Part shown: positions 25,321 through 39,600 of the stretch, in pieces | Layout: every line of letters starts with the position of its first letter | Numbering within the stretch: position 1 is the stretch's first letter | Assembly: GCA_037975125.1 (NCBI GenBank) | Contig: CM075857.1 | Location: forward strand, 47,745,172 to 47,809,171 | Length of the DNA: 64,000 nucleotides | Source: Latrodectus hesperus | Taxonomy: Eukaryota; Arthropoda; Arachnida; Araneae; Theridiidae | Direction of reading: 5' to 3' | Translations under genes and position numbers: made by a program | The notes under the pieces: model-generated | The model's database searches: none | Told to the model about the DNA's origin: nothing | The model's input: only the letters and a program-made list of their open reading frames with translations

Positions 25321-26940
25321 TCAATACAGAAACAAACAATATAACATTCATTTTCAATTTAATAAAAATTAAGAAAATTATTAAATAAAATCCAGAATAA
25401 ATGCTAAGTGATTTTATTTTCTTGTTTAAATGATTAAGGACTTTTTTTTACAGAATTTACAAATTATTCTTAAATTTAAGTGCTGAAACAATGTTTTGAA
25501 CTAAATGAAGAATATTAACAGAATTTAATATATTTTACGCATGATGAAAGGAATTACAAATATTGCAAATTAAAATTACTCTGTAAGCATTAAAGAGTAT
25601 GATTAAATTAATTGTAGCAAGTTTTTATAATTGACAAAATTAATTATCAATAACAAAGGGGGCAATAATACCTTTTTTCTAGATTTCTCGTGTCGTGAAA
25701 TGTTTTTATTACATTAATATAAAGTAAATTTTCTATTCCTAAAACTTGAATGCACATTTCTTACAATATTATGAAAAAGTAGTTGAAAATTAAGCAAAAT
25801 GATGACATTTTAAAATGAAATTCAAACTGACACAACTTTTTCAAGAAAACATAGTATCAAAATATTATTGATATATTAATGGTTTCAAACACTAAAGAAC
25901 TAAAAGCTTCATTTATTCTTTAAAAACTTCACTATAAAAATATATTCTGAGAAGAAAGTTTTGGGTAAAGAAATATTCTAAATAAGATAATATAAAGCCG
26001 AAGAATATTCTTAATAATAAAGAACATTTTTAATGGAAATTTCAAAAATGATTAACGAAAAATAAGTAAAAATTTAAATTCTTTTCATTATATATTAAGG
26101 AAAAACTAATTTAGTAGATTTTTCATCAAAATAAAAAGAAATGTCATAAATCATTTTGTTGGCTGTCGCTGAATAAATTGTTTTTATTGTTCTTTTAAGT
26201 AGGAAAAAAGGAACTTTAATAACTTCTTGGCTTGAAAAGAAATCTTTTTGATAGAAGTTACTTCTCTTATTCTTTTTATTTTTGTGCAGAGTTTTGATAG
26301 ATCTTATATATAAGAGCAGAGGTGCTTCAAATGTTAATACAATGAATTAATTAAAAATTAATTTTAAATGCTTTAAGTTTTATTAATTGCAAGTAAATTT
26401 TAACTGATAAAATCTAATAAATATCAAGCTGTGCACAATTCAACTTAAATACATTAAATGTGTTCGGTTTTTTTTTTATTAATTTTGTTAGGAGTTTTAT
26501 TTTATTTTCCCCAGTTCTTGTGTTTGGTGTTCTTAACTAAATTTATATCACTTTGGTTTCGCTTATAACTTTTATTATCATTTCTAAAACTTAAATGTAA
26601 TTGAAACAACTATATACATACTATATTAAAAACTTGCTAAACAATACGCGTAATTAATAAGGATAATTGTAAGATAATGATATCTTCTAAGATATATTTT
26701 CAATAATTCTTTAAATTGAAAATATTTTATTTAAAATTCAATTTATTACAAATTTTACAAACATTTTCAGAACATCAAATGTCAAATAAATTTAAATGGT
26801 TTCGTTGTCTTGTGTAGATGAAATTCCTTTTGATAGAGTTGGATTTTTGAATTAAATAAATGACGAAAATATTACATCAAATCAGGTAGATTTTTAGACT
26901 ATATATATATATATTTTGGTTCAAACTTTAATAATATTTT
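25321..26940. other. AT-rich spacer
   Basis: No feature is supported apart from a short TA run at about 26900. Confidence 0.5.
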
Positions 26941-26955
26941 TATTTTCAAACTAGA

Positions 26956-27110
26956 AACACATTACATAATAATTCATTTTCCCCTATAAAATAAAGTTTT
27001 TGAAAGAGAATTCTATTCTGAGAATAAATTTTTTTATTAAAGAGAATTACTGATTCATCACAGAAATTATTTTTTGATCGATTATTTATTAAAGTACAAT
27101 TTTTAATTAT
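26956..27110 (+). repeat. Diverged tandem duplication, copy 1
   Basis: It matches 27149-27325, about 193 bp downstream. Shared order: AACACATTACA, then a GAATT.T.TTCTG.GAAT block, then ATTGATTYATCA.AGAA, then TTATTTTTTGAT.GATTATT. Noncoding; origin unknown. Confidence 0.6.
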
Positions 27111-27148
27111 AATATTTATAACATTGTGGTCTTTTGGAGTATTTCAAA

Positions 27149-27325
27149 AACACATTACACATTAATTCTCGTTAGCATAGAAAATAATTTTAAGAAATTA
27201 CTTTAGTAAAAAGAATTTTTCTTAAAAAAAGAATTTTGTTCTGGGAATGAATTTATCTGTTAAAATAATGTAATTGATTTATCATAGAATTTATTTTTTG
27301 ATTGATTATTTAATAATATACAGTT
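27149..27325 (+). repeat. Diverged tandem duplication, copy 2
   Basis: Partner of 26956-27110 with the same order of landmarks, plus a small internal insertion (AAGAATTTTTCTTAAAAAAA region). Confidence 0.6.
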
Positions 27326-29870
<2,545 letters not shown>

Positions 29871-29960
29871 TTAGAGCAGAGAAATATTTTCATTCCCATT
29901 TTGAAATTATATTTTAAATATGTCCATATATGAATAATTCTGCATGCTATTTTTCATAAT

Positions 29961-30143
29961 TCGCTTGAGAGCGTAGGAGTGTGGGTTTGATTCCCACCGT
30001 GACCCTGGGTGTTTTCTTCGTTATTCTTCTGTGGTTGTACATCTGTCTTTGTGCTATTTGTTCTAATATCGACGAAGACTTACAAGCGGATCTTAAGAAT
30101 CAAACATACAAGTCTGAATACATGTAATGTAATAAATGAATAA
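29961..30143 (+). mobile_element. 5'-truncated tRNA-derived SINE (SINE B) with 10-bp TSD
   Basis: The insertion is flanked by identical TTTTCATAAT decamers (29951-29960 and 30144-30153). It begins in what looks like a tRNA anticodon arm (CGCTTGAGAGCG), followed by a B-box-like GGTTTGATTCC (29984-29994). The A box and acceptor half are missing. The body (about 30003-30125) is unrelated to SINE A and ends ACATGTAATGTAAT, a possible short tandem tail. The exact TSD shows a comparatively recent retroposition. Confidence 0.75.
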
Positions 30144-30153
30144 TTTTCATAAT

Positions 30154-31487
30154 AGTATTAAAATGTTTTTATGGTTGATTTATTATTTCACGCAAATTAG
30201 TTGAATAGAATTTCGCTAATTAATATTATTTATATTAATTAATAAATAAATGTAAAATGCACTGATTGATTAATTATAGCTCTATTATTTGTTGATCTTA
30301 GATTATGTAAATAATCAATTAAATTTTAATACAGTATTATTATTAAACAGTTAATACTAGATTTAAGGTTGTATTCATCAACCAATAATACAGAGTTAAC
30401 TCGTGAGTCTGATTACCCACAGCCAATATCGCCAAACCTTATTCATCGTCACCCAAAGAGCTATACTCCGATATTATACCCTGAGTGAACTCATCGAGTT
30501 TGAAGAGTTAAACTTTCTTGTAAATAAAGATTGTGGATATTGTGAGTGTAATTTGATTCTGCGTCGTCTGATTATTACTGAAATTTTTCTGTATCATGTA
30601 TAACAAATTTTTATTGCCTGATTTAAAGTAAGTACAGGAATAACGAATGCAAATCTTACATAAAAATATGATTATAAATTTATCTAGTTTATAAACTGAA
30701 GAAGAACTATAAAAATGAAGTTGCATATCACTAATTTAATTTTTTGCATATCAAGTTTTAAAATGCAAAATGCTATATTTCTACTGTTTGACACTACAAC
30801 TTTCATTTTAAAATAATCAAGCCTGATATTTTAAAATAAGTCTTAAATTCATAAATTCTAATGAAAAATTGATAACAAAATTTTATTCTTTTTGAGTAAT
30901 TCTTTAAATTTACTTCCTTAATAAACATGCCCTTTAGTTATTGCCCTTAAATTAATATACCGTAATGGTGTCCATGCAATAATTTGAATTTTAACTCTTA
31001 ATTTTAAATACAAAACAATAAATTCACAGAAGTAGTAAGCTTTTAATTTTATTATGGGAATCAATGATGTAAAGATGATTATTGTATTACTAATTTATGT
31101 TGAATTTTCTGCATCTTGGTTAATGTTTTTAATAATAGAAACTATTGCTTAAAATATACATTTAAGAAACTAAATTATTCAGATTATTACAAAAATATTT
31201 TTCTTTGGGCATTCAATGATTTTCATGCATTGAAAATTATTTGGCAGAAATAATAACGCTTTTTATATAATCCATGATTATTCAATTTCATTTTATTTCA
31301 ATAAATTACGTATATTAAAGTTTTGTTATTTTTTGACAAACATTCTATTTACTTTGTATTTCTGTTTTTAAGAGATCAGAAACTTGACGGCTAGACATTT
31401 TCATGAGTCAAATATGATCATAAAGTGAGAAATAGTCACCAAATGGCTTCTAATTGAAAGGTAATTATCATTCTCTTTACTGAATAT
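30154..31487. other. AT-rich spacer
   Basis: Small GC-richer patch at 30385-30500 without recognised content; otherwise nothing. Confidence 0.45.
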
Positions 31488-31497
31488 ATTTAATTTA

Positions 31498-31808
31498 AAC
31501 TAAACTCTAAACTCTACGGCATGACAGCTCATGTGGGCCAAGACCTACAGCACCCATCTCTGTTTTCCTGACTTAGAGGGCCTGGGGTGCGAAGCATATG
31601 TACCGATTAGCCTAACGCTTATGTACCGATTAGGTTGTCAGCCTAACGCGAAACCTCCTGTGTTTAGTTCCCAAGCATGTTTGGTACTCAGTTTATCGAC
31701 CCACTGAACGGATGAAAGGCTGAATTGACCTTGCCCAGCCTGAGGATCGAACCTCGGACCTGTGCCTTGAGAGTGTGAAACGTTACCACTAAGCCAACGG
31801 GCTTCTCA
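31498..31808 (-). mobile_element. Full-length tRNA-derived SINE (SINE A), copy 1
   Basis: Flanked by identical ATTTAATTTA decamers (31488-31497 and 31809-31818). On the minus strand the head starts GAAGCCCGTTGGC and has an A box TGGCTTAGTGGTAACG (31796-31781) and a B box GGTTCGATCC (31753-31744). The body contains GCTGGGCAAGGTC, AAACTGAGTACCAAACATGC and GGAACTAAACAC. The 3' end is GGCCCACATGAGC and a GTCATGCC sequence, then AGTTT units. The part 31605-31645 carries a short internal duplication (TATGTACCGATTAG twice). RNA polymerase III transcription is expected from the boxes. Its 3' end resembles the RTE LINE at 34728-34759. Confidence 0.9.
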
Positions 31809-31818
31809 ATTTAATTTA

Positions 31819-33468
31819 GTATTTTAAAATGTATGAAGTGCCTGCACTTTTCTAAATCATCAATATTTTCATTATAATAGTGATGTATTTACCCTAGATT
31901 TCATTTATTCCATAATAAATGAAGAAAAATTGTCATTAGGTATTATGTTTCATTACAAAATGTTGAAATATTCTGTGCTGAATGATATTTTTATTTGTAT
32001 ATTATATAAACTATAAAGTTTTGTGGGTCCTTGCAAATTTTTATCAACCATTTTTGTAAGGAGAAAAGTATGTCATCAAAATTTTGCTTTAACGTTGCAC
32101 GCTGCAATTTAGTGAGTATACCAAATGATCTAATTCCTAAACATTATGTTACATTAAATTTATCAAAGATTTTTAGATAAATAATCAATTGGTTAATTTG
32201 TTATTTTGTTTACATTTGTTATTTATTTGCTTAAATTTTTTTAGAATTATTTCTTTGTTTCACTTTATTTCTTTATATAAAGTTACAGTTCATGTAAAAT
32301 TATTGAAGTATAACATATTTAGATCTTAAAAGGAAGTCAAAATTTTATTCTCAAGACTTTTGTTAACTTTTATTTATAACTTGAGTATTTGTTGATGTTT
32401 TATGAAACTAAATATGGTACATGATATGACATGTAATTTTTCCTTAATAATGATTCTTGAGATTAATGTGATAGAAGATTTTAAATTGATTAATAAACAA
32501 ATCTATTTATTGAATTTACGCTGATAACATTGTGTAAAACACTTAGTTCTTAAAACTATTTTTATTGGTTTTATTTTGCACAAAGACAAGACTTCCTATT
32601 TGTTATTTAGATAACATCTTATTCTTGATAATATTTTGTTTTTAAATAAAGCGTGTAAGTGGTTAAATAGTCCCGATAAAATTATCTTTTTCATATTATC
32701 AAAAACAAAAGTTCGGTAAAGCAAGAAACTTATTTCTTCCCATGTTACATTACTTCAAGCTATCTGAAGTTAATCTAGTTTAAATAGTTTGCATAAATAG
32801 TGTTTTTCTATCTATGTAAAGCAAAAAAAAATTACTTTTTTATTTAAATTTAAAATGTGGATTTGCCAGAACAAAATAAAAATATAATGTAACAATTGTT
32901 TTAATGCTCTGTAACTGATACTTCTCTTATCAAAGACATATTTAAAAATTATTTAGCATAATTTTTATAGTATTTTAGAAAGCTATTGTCAAGCCCTGTT
33001 TTTTTATCCCCCGAAGATTAACAGTTCTATAACAAGACTAATGTGAACTTTTCAGTTTTTAGGCTTCAAAATATCAAAAATATTATTTGGGAATTTGTTT
33101 CTTTTCTTGTGACATTTTTGTAAGCTATATGTTGTCAATTTGGATTAAACGAGAAGAATATTTCGCTATATATAACAAAAATAATTAGGAGTCTGCTTAA
33201 GTTTGATGAATCGTTAGGACAAAATAAAAAATATTTTAAAGCTGTTTGATGTCATGTACTGATTCCTTTCATTAACAGCTATTGAAAATTATTCAACAAT
33301 ATTTTCCTGGCATCATTTTTGTAAAGTTATTACAAAATCCATTTGTAATTGTGTTGCATAAAATAAAACTTTAAAAATAAAGTTGTATAAAACAATGGAA
33401 ACTAACTCATTGGCTATATGCAAAATGACTGATGATTGAATAAACATATATGAATAAAAATTTGATAA
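31819..33468. other. AT-rich spacer
   Basis: No supported feature. Confidence 0.5.
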
Positions 33469-33476
33469 TAAATATA

Positions 33477-33919
33477 GGCATAGGTGCCGTATAATCCAGG
33501 GTCTCAAATTTGAATTTTTTTGGCGACTATGAAATGTTGCCAAGATGACATAATTGTGATGTAATGCCGCACGAATATGTTGTAATTTTGACATAAAGAT
33601 TATTTAAAGTAATGAAAAAGAGCAATATAACTTGGAATTTAAGCATCCAAAACGTCAAGCAAATTGTAAAACACACTAAAAATTCTTATGAAGTTTCCTC
33701 ACAAAAATTTCTAATAAAATGCGAAAATGGAACAAAATATTCTAAATCTCGTCACGATGACGTAAACACTAGCGTTATCAGAATTGAATTTTCAGCATAA
33801 TTCTTATTGGTCTTCATCTATATGACGTAATAAAAACCAGGTTGCCTGATAAAGAAAATTCGCCAAAAAAATCACCCAACTCAGAATTTGGCACCTTGGA
33901 TTATAAGGCACTTGTGTCC
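33477..33919 (+). mobile_element. 8-bp-TSD MITE, copy 3, with about 190 bp of extra internal sequence
   Basis: The ends match copies 1 and 2 (GGCATAGGTGCCGTATAATC at the left; CACTTGTGTCC at the right). The flanking octamers TAAATATA (33469-33476) and TTAATAGA (33920-33927) agree at only 6 of 8, as in an older copy. It is colinear with copy 2 up to about 33564 and again from about 33751 (GATGACGTAAACACTAG). The 187 bases between are absent from the other copies. A 62-codon frame (33612-33800) spans the insert but shows no transposase motif. The extra DNA is either an insertion or a leftover of a longer parental element. Confidence 0.8.
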
Positions 33920-33927
33920 TTAATAGA

Positions 33928-34700
33928 TAATTGATATTTATATAAAAATAGAAAAAAATCTCATAACTTGGAAAATTCATGAATTTGAAGTTTATATAAT
34001 CCTGACACCCATAACTATTCAAAATATATTTAGTGATTTTTACTTTCTTAGTTTATTTTGTTCAATATATAAAATAGTTATCCTTTTTTAAAATTCATGA
34101 ATTTTTAAAATTTTGTATAACAATTTTAAACATTTATTAAATAACTCATAGTCGCGATTGCCAGTATAATATATAAAATTAGCCAGAGGAATTTCCTGTT
34201 ATATTAGACTTCCACTTTTGCATATGTAACTATGAAACTATTACTGTATGGAAAAATTTACAGTTCACTTTTAAAGTGTTTTACTTTTTAATAATAGATA
34301 AATATATTTCATTGTTTGAAATTATATCATCATAAAACCACTGACAATTAAATACACCAGATCGTTATTTAGAAATATGTTTTAAATTAAGCATACAATA
34401 GACATGTACAAATATAAAATTTTCTTAAATCATGTTATGAAACGGGCGTCTTATAAATAGAATTTATGATGACTCTCATAAATAATCCATTCCAAGCCTT
34501 ATTGGAATGAAATGGAAAATCTTTTTGTAGATAACTATTAATGAAATAAAAAATTATTTTACTTAATTAGTTTTGAAATCAAATAAATGATAAAAAACAG
34601 ATTTCTAATTCTTGGTACTACTACGATTCCAGTTTTATTTTTTATGAATTAAACTTTACATATTTATTATGCTCGATGTAGATATTCTTTTGAATGATAA
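33928..34700. other. AT-rich spacer
   Basis: No supported feature. Confidence 0.5.
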
Positions 34701-34711
34701 ACATTGGATCT

Positions 34712-35646
34712 TCATCATCATCATTCATGGCGCGTTGGCCCAGGATGGGCCAAGGCCTTCTGAACAAGTTTCTTCCAGCCACCTCTACTGGCAGTCAAAC
34801 TCCTTCAATTTTTTGTTCCAAGGACCCTACAGTCTTCTTCGACTGCACCCACCCATCTCAGCTTTGGTCTTCTTCTTCTTCTTACGCTGATGGGTTTTAC
34901 AAAAAAATTTCCCTTAGTGTTTTATTGTCTTTCATTCTAATAACATGTCCAACCCAATTGAGACGGCTCACTTTAATGTGATGTACAACGTCTGGCTCCT
35001 TGTACATTCGATAGATTTCTGTATTGTATCTTCTGTGCTAGACACCGTTTTCCTTCGTACCTCCAAAGATACTTCTTAAAATCCTGCGTTCAAATAGGCC
35101 CAACAGCCTCTCCTCTCTTACATTCAAAGTCCAAGTTTCTGAGGCATAGGTCAAAACGGGACGGATAAGTGTTCTATAGATCTGTAACTTAGTTTTTCGT
35201 GATAGAAATTTAGTTTTTAATACATGTTTAAGACCAAAAAAGTCTTTGTTAGCTACAATTAAGAGTCTTCTTACCTCTGGGAGAATGTCATTATTTTTGT
35301 TAACCATTGAGCAAAGATAGATAAATTCATCAACTGTTTCAAATTTATAATCACCAATGAGTAGATGAGTTTGGGTAAATTGGGTTCTAGTTACAGAGAA
35401 ATATTTAGTTTTAACTTGATTAACAACAAGCCCTGCCGGCCTGGCCTCCCTCTCAATAGCCTCAAAGGTTTCTATTAAGTATTTTTTACTTCTGGCTACC
35501 AGTGCAATGTCATCTGCAAAAGCCCACACTTGAACAGATTTTTCCAAATGTTTTCGGAAATATTGGATCTTAGGGCATGTAAAAGTGAACACAAACAAAT
35601 CATCGCAGACATTACCCAAGATGCGACTCAAACCGACAGCCAAACA
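34712..35646 (-). mobile_element. 5'-truncated RTE-clade LINE
   Basis: This minus-strand non-LTR remnant runs from the RT catalytic motif to the 3' end. Its 3' end has a GGCCTTGGCCCATCCTGGGC hairpin-like sequence followed by (ATG)n repeats (about 34712-34727), the kind of short simple tail typical of RTE elements. The endonuclease and the RT fingers are missing; homology stops near 35646, where a frame-breaking TAA also lies (35656-35658). No convincing TSD was found. The RTE call rests on the thumb motif series and on the tail. Confidence 0.85.
34770..35643 (-). pseudogene. RTE reverse transcriptase remnant (palm to C-terminus)
   Basis: The frame is open from 35655 down to a TAG at 35038-35040. 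It carries the catalytic FADD box (WAFADDIALVARS, about 35510-35550), NQVKTKYFSV, a degenerate YLGS-type motif (FIYLCSMV), and the conserved thumb series ANKDFFGLKHVLK, LSRKTKLQIYRTLIRP, LTYASETWTL and LFERRILRSIFGG. The same frame continues past the TAG as YNTEIYRMYKEPD, HHIKVSRLNWVGHVIRM and further to 34900. Further stops are at 34897-34899, 34882-34884, 34858-34860 and 34795-34797. Relatives have Trp where the first stop lies. There is no ATG; the apparent start is a TTG and is not meaningful. Dead copy. Confidence 0.88.
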
Positions 35647-35777
35647 GAATACTTCTTACTATCAATGCATTGTAACACTAGAGTAGCGTATCTCTCACTT
35701 TGCTTTAGTTTGTGAATGAAAATTGGCTAGTCTAACTAAAGTTAACTCTGTGTTTGAATGTGAACCAGCTGAAGTAA

Positions 35778-36110
35778 ATTCTTGTAATATTTTCCTGATA
35801 CAATCAAGTATTGATTCATATACAAATTAAATTTATCATTGCAAGAGCTTCTAAAATTTGGATATATTTTAATTATTATATGTTTTAGAATAACATAAAG
35901 AATAACTTACAATTTTGGAAAACTAAGGCTAGAGCAACAAAATTTTGAAAAATTGAAAAGTTACTCTTACTTAACGAAAATTCAATGGATTGAATTGCAC
36001 AATGGAACCTCAATTGTCTGAAAATGAAAAACATTTTTCAGGATTTTTCATAACTTTCCTTTTGGATGATAAATATAGCAATAAATATAAGGTAATAAAC
36101 ACAAAATATA

Positions 36111-36148
<38 letters not shown>
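35778..36148 (+). other. Possible retroposed sequence ending in 35 A residues
   Basis: AATAAA hexamers at 36080-36085 and 36094-36099 precede a pure A run (36114-36148), as in a reverse-transcribed polyadenylated RNA. The sequence after the A run (CAGTTGAAGCAA, 36149-36160) resembles CAGCTGAAGTAA at 35766-35777 (10/12), a possible old target-site duplication. The body has no ORF or known homology. The pure A run could instead be an expanded microsatellite. Confidence 0.35.
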
Positions 36149-36149
<1 letters not shown>

Positions 36150-36160
36150 AGTTGAAGCAA

Positions 36161-38700
36161 CTAATTTTTATTGACAAAGTATTAGCTTCAATTTTTTTAT
36201 GCTATTTATTATAAAAAATTTTTTTTGCTTTCTTTCATCATGCGGATAAAATATTTTATTTAATGTCATACTATATATTAACTCGCCATATTATATTTCC
36301 ATTGTAATTCTTGGCCTTGTGTCATACGATGAGATAAAATTAAATATGAAGAAGACACTGTGTTAAGTAATTATTAAAGTAGATTATTACCCGTAAGTCA
36401 GTTAAGTCATGCCGAAGTAAGTGAAATACTTATCACATAAAACAAAATTCATCTAAAAAAGCAGGGAAAAAAGTCAATACACAGAATATTAAGTTAGAAT
36501 ATATGAATGAAAAATTAGAATAAGTTTAAATTTAATATTTTTATACACATAAATACAATGAAATATAAAATATACAGCAACATATTCTTAAATGCAATGT
36601 CCAGCAATTAAATAATAAGATATGTGAAATAATATAACAATAATAACAAAGAACAACAACCCAGTGAAATATTTCACACAGACATGTTATTAAAATACAT
36701 TCTTTTGTAAATTTAGTAATATTTAGTATATTTATATGCAATGGTTAAAAACGCTTGTTCTATGTCCTCGTAAAGAGAAGAATACCTGATCTTTTATATA
36801 CCTTTATGACAAAGTATCTTTTCAACAACAGGTGTTTTATAAAAAAAAGTCACGAGAAGTAAAATAGATTTAAAGAGCAGGATGGATAAATTAAAACATT
36901 CATTCGGTTTTTTTAAAAAAAGTATTTAAATCACTAACATTCATTGAGAGGGGTAACACAACAGATGAAATATGTACTTGATGTTATTGTATTCGAGTTT
37001 CGCATTGAAATACTCCCATTTTAACAATGCAACTGACGTGGTGTCATTTGAGGAAACATTCATGATGAATGACTCCTTTGATGTGTGAAATAAGGACTTA
37101 CAAATTTGCTTTTGTAGAACCGAATACTCAGAATAAAGCTATTGATTTCCTTTGAATCATTGTTTCAGCGGATGACAAATGTTCAGGAATGTTTGGACAT
37201 AACACATTTGTTTCCCCAATCATTCACCTTTTTCTGTCAGCTCAGCTTTCAGTGTTTATTTTCTGTTTTCAAAATAGTAGTTGCTATGTCATTTTTCTGG
37301 AGCTGAAGAAGATATATAACACAGTAGGATATCGCTTATTTAGGATATGTCATAAGAAGGCGTGATTTTTAAATTACGTGTTTCGTTTCATGGATATTAA
37401 AAAATATATTTTAAATAATGTATATGAAATGATGTTCTTCTCTGATACCACGGAGCTTGTTTTATTATTTAATTAACAGAATGTGTGTGTTTTTAATATT
37501 AATTTCATAGTATAAATGTTCTTGTAGAAAACGAAAGATATCAAGATACTAATATCGAAAGATATTAAAATACTAATATCGATTTATAAATATTAAATGT
37601 TCTGTAAATTAGAAAAAAATTCAAAATAAAATTATAAACTAAGAAAAGTAAAAAATAGAAAAGTGAATAATTTTTAAATTATTAATTAACTTACCATAAA
37701 ATATTTTAATTAAATAATTCTTTTTGAAATGACTTGAAGAATTTTTTATAAGTGATATTATACATAATTTAATACATTGATTTTATTTTTGCGTACATAG
37801 CGTGAGTAACAGCATTAACTATTAATAATTAAATGCTATTTTCAACAAAGAAAAAATTGCTACCAGTATAATTTGAAGAAATCTGAAATAGTTAAAAGGA
37901 ATGTTAATTTTTATAAGCAAAATATTTTAAATTGATATCTATTGTTAATTTTTTTATTTATAAAAAATAAACTTAAAGTGTTTTGATTACTTGATTTATT
38001 ATAAGGCATCATATTTTTCCTTTGCATAAATTTAATTGGTATTTTAATGAGTTTATTGGAAAAGTACTGCCTATACAATTTTGAATTCAATATCTGTTAA
38101 AATAGTATTTTTAATTTATATGAATTTACAAAATTATTTAATAGTTTTTTTTAAGTTTTAAATATAGTTACTCAAGCATTTCAAATTGAAATGCGTCTAA
38201 AAATGCATATGCAAAAAAGAAAAAATGATATAGTTTATTTAAAACATTTTAAAACAAAACACACTTAAATTTTTGTTATAGATGATGTTAGAGAGAGAGA
38301 GAGAAAATTTTTGGGATTTATATTACTTTAAATAAACTGAACGATGTTCACAATCCATTTATTCATTCTCTTCTTTTGATATTACATACATGTATAAAAA
38401 CAAAATATAAAACATTTATTTAAGTTTTTAATTGGAAATTAAATTACTTTTTGTATTTTTTTATAGACTAGTGAATTATTTAAAATTTTTTATAATTTAA
38501 TCTGATATATTTTAGGTTGTAATCTTCATTTAATAATTCTTTTCACAAATATCATAAAAATATTTGTAAATCTTTTTTATGTAATTCGTTGTTTTTTAAA
38601 CCAGTTAGTTGTTCAAAGAAATGGCTTTTAATGATTTGTCAAGTTGTTTATTCTCTATTTGTTAATTATTTTCTTCTTGAAGAATTTAATTTATTACTGA
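36161..38700. other. Spacer with small local repeats
   Basis: Contains a 24-bp tandem duplication at 37532-37579 (CGAAAGATAT...ACTAATAT twice) and a short (GA)n at about 38291-38305. A mildly GC-richer patch at 36950-37330 has no recognised content. Confidence 0.5.
37532..37579. repeat. 24-bp tandem duplication
   Basis: Two adjacent units beginning CGAAAGATAT and ending ACTAATAT, differing at two positions. Confidence 0.8.
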
Positions 38701-38709
38701 TCTATTTAA

Positions 38710-38961
38710 ACTAAACTAAACTAAACTCTTTGGCACGATAGCCCATTTAGGCTAAGACCTACAGTGCCCATTTCTGTTTTCTTGAATGAGAGACCTAGGG
38801 GGTGAAGCATATGTTCAGATTAAGTGGTCAGTCTAACGCGAAAACCTCAATGTTTAGTTCCCAAACATGCTTTTGATACTCAGTTTATCGACCCACTGAA
38901 GAGATTAAAGGGTGATCAACCTTGCCCAGCTCGGACCTGTACCTTTTAAGCCTACTGTTCC
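38710..38961 (-). mobile_element. SINE A, copy 2, lacking the B box
   Basis: Matches copy 1 over the body (GCTGGGCAAGG, AAACTGAGTA, GGAACTAAACA, CGCGTTAGACTG on the minus strand). It ends with the LINE-like tail (38731-38760) and a clean (AGTTT)n run (38710-38728). The B-box segment is deleted: ACAGGTCCGAG joins directly to CTGGGCAAGG. Flanking ATTTAA hexamers (38704-38709 and 38962-38967) may be a short TSD. Without a B box this copy should not be transcribed efficiently. Confidence 0.85.
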
Positions 38962-38967
38962 ATTTAA

Positions 38968-39600
38968 TGTTGCTTAAAATTCAAAACAGATATGGAATTG
39001 AAAGCTTACTCTAATCATCGAACTTTTCAACCTGATGAAAGATTCGGAATTGGAAGCTTATATAAAAGTTCTTCACCAGTATAAATCTTAATATAAAAGA
39101 TTTATAAATTTTCTAAATCACAATTTTTTTAGGAACATATTACTTTATATCCATTTTTAACAAAATTACTCATTAAAAGTGTATTTAGTTAATTTTACGA
39201 TCAAGAACTATAATTTTAAATTATGTTTTATATTTTTAAGGAATTGTTATTTATGTGTATTATTTAACTAAAAGTAAGCAAAGATTATCATAATGTAGAA
39301 ATCTTTGTTGAATGCGTTAATTTCTTCAAAAGTGTTTGTAAGTAAATCTTGAATTGTTCAACTTAATTTGCATTCACGTATATTAATATTTAAGGCGCAA
39401 AAATCGGTGTTACTGCATTGACTTCTCAATCTTAAGCAAAAAATGTGAAAATAAATTAAATAAGTTTGATGTATTTCAAAAGTTTTGTAACTTCATTTTA
39501 ATACAAAACCACTTCGAGAAAAATCTATGTGAAAGAATGGTGTTGATATCATTTTACATTAATACGATACAGTTAAAAAACAACTATTCTGATTCAATCT
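38968..39600. other. AT-rich spacer
   Basis: No supported feature. Confidence 0.5.

Noticed and set aside
31741..31802. Possible tRNA gene on the minus strand
   Set aside because: A and B boxes are present, but the sequence continues into a repeated SINE body with a LINE-like tail and TSDs, and the acceptor stem does not close.
34669..34981. Two overlapping plus-strand frames of 73 and 95 codons
   Set aside because: They are antisense to the 3' part of the RTE LINE.
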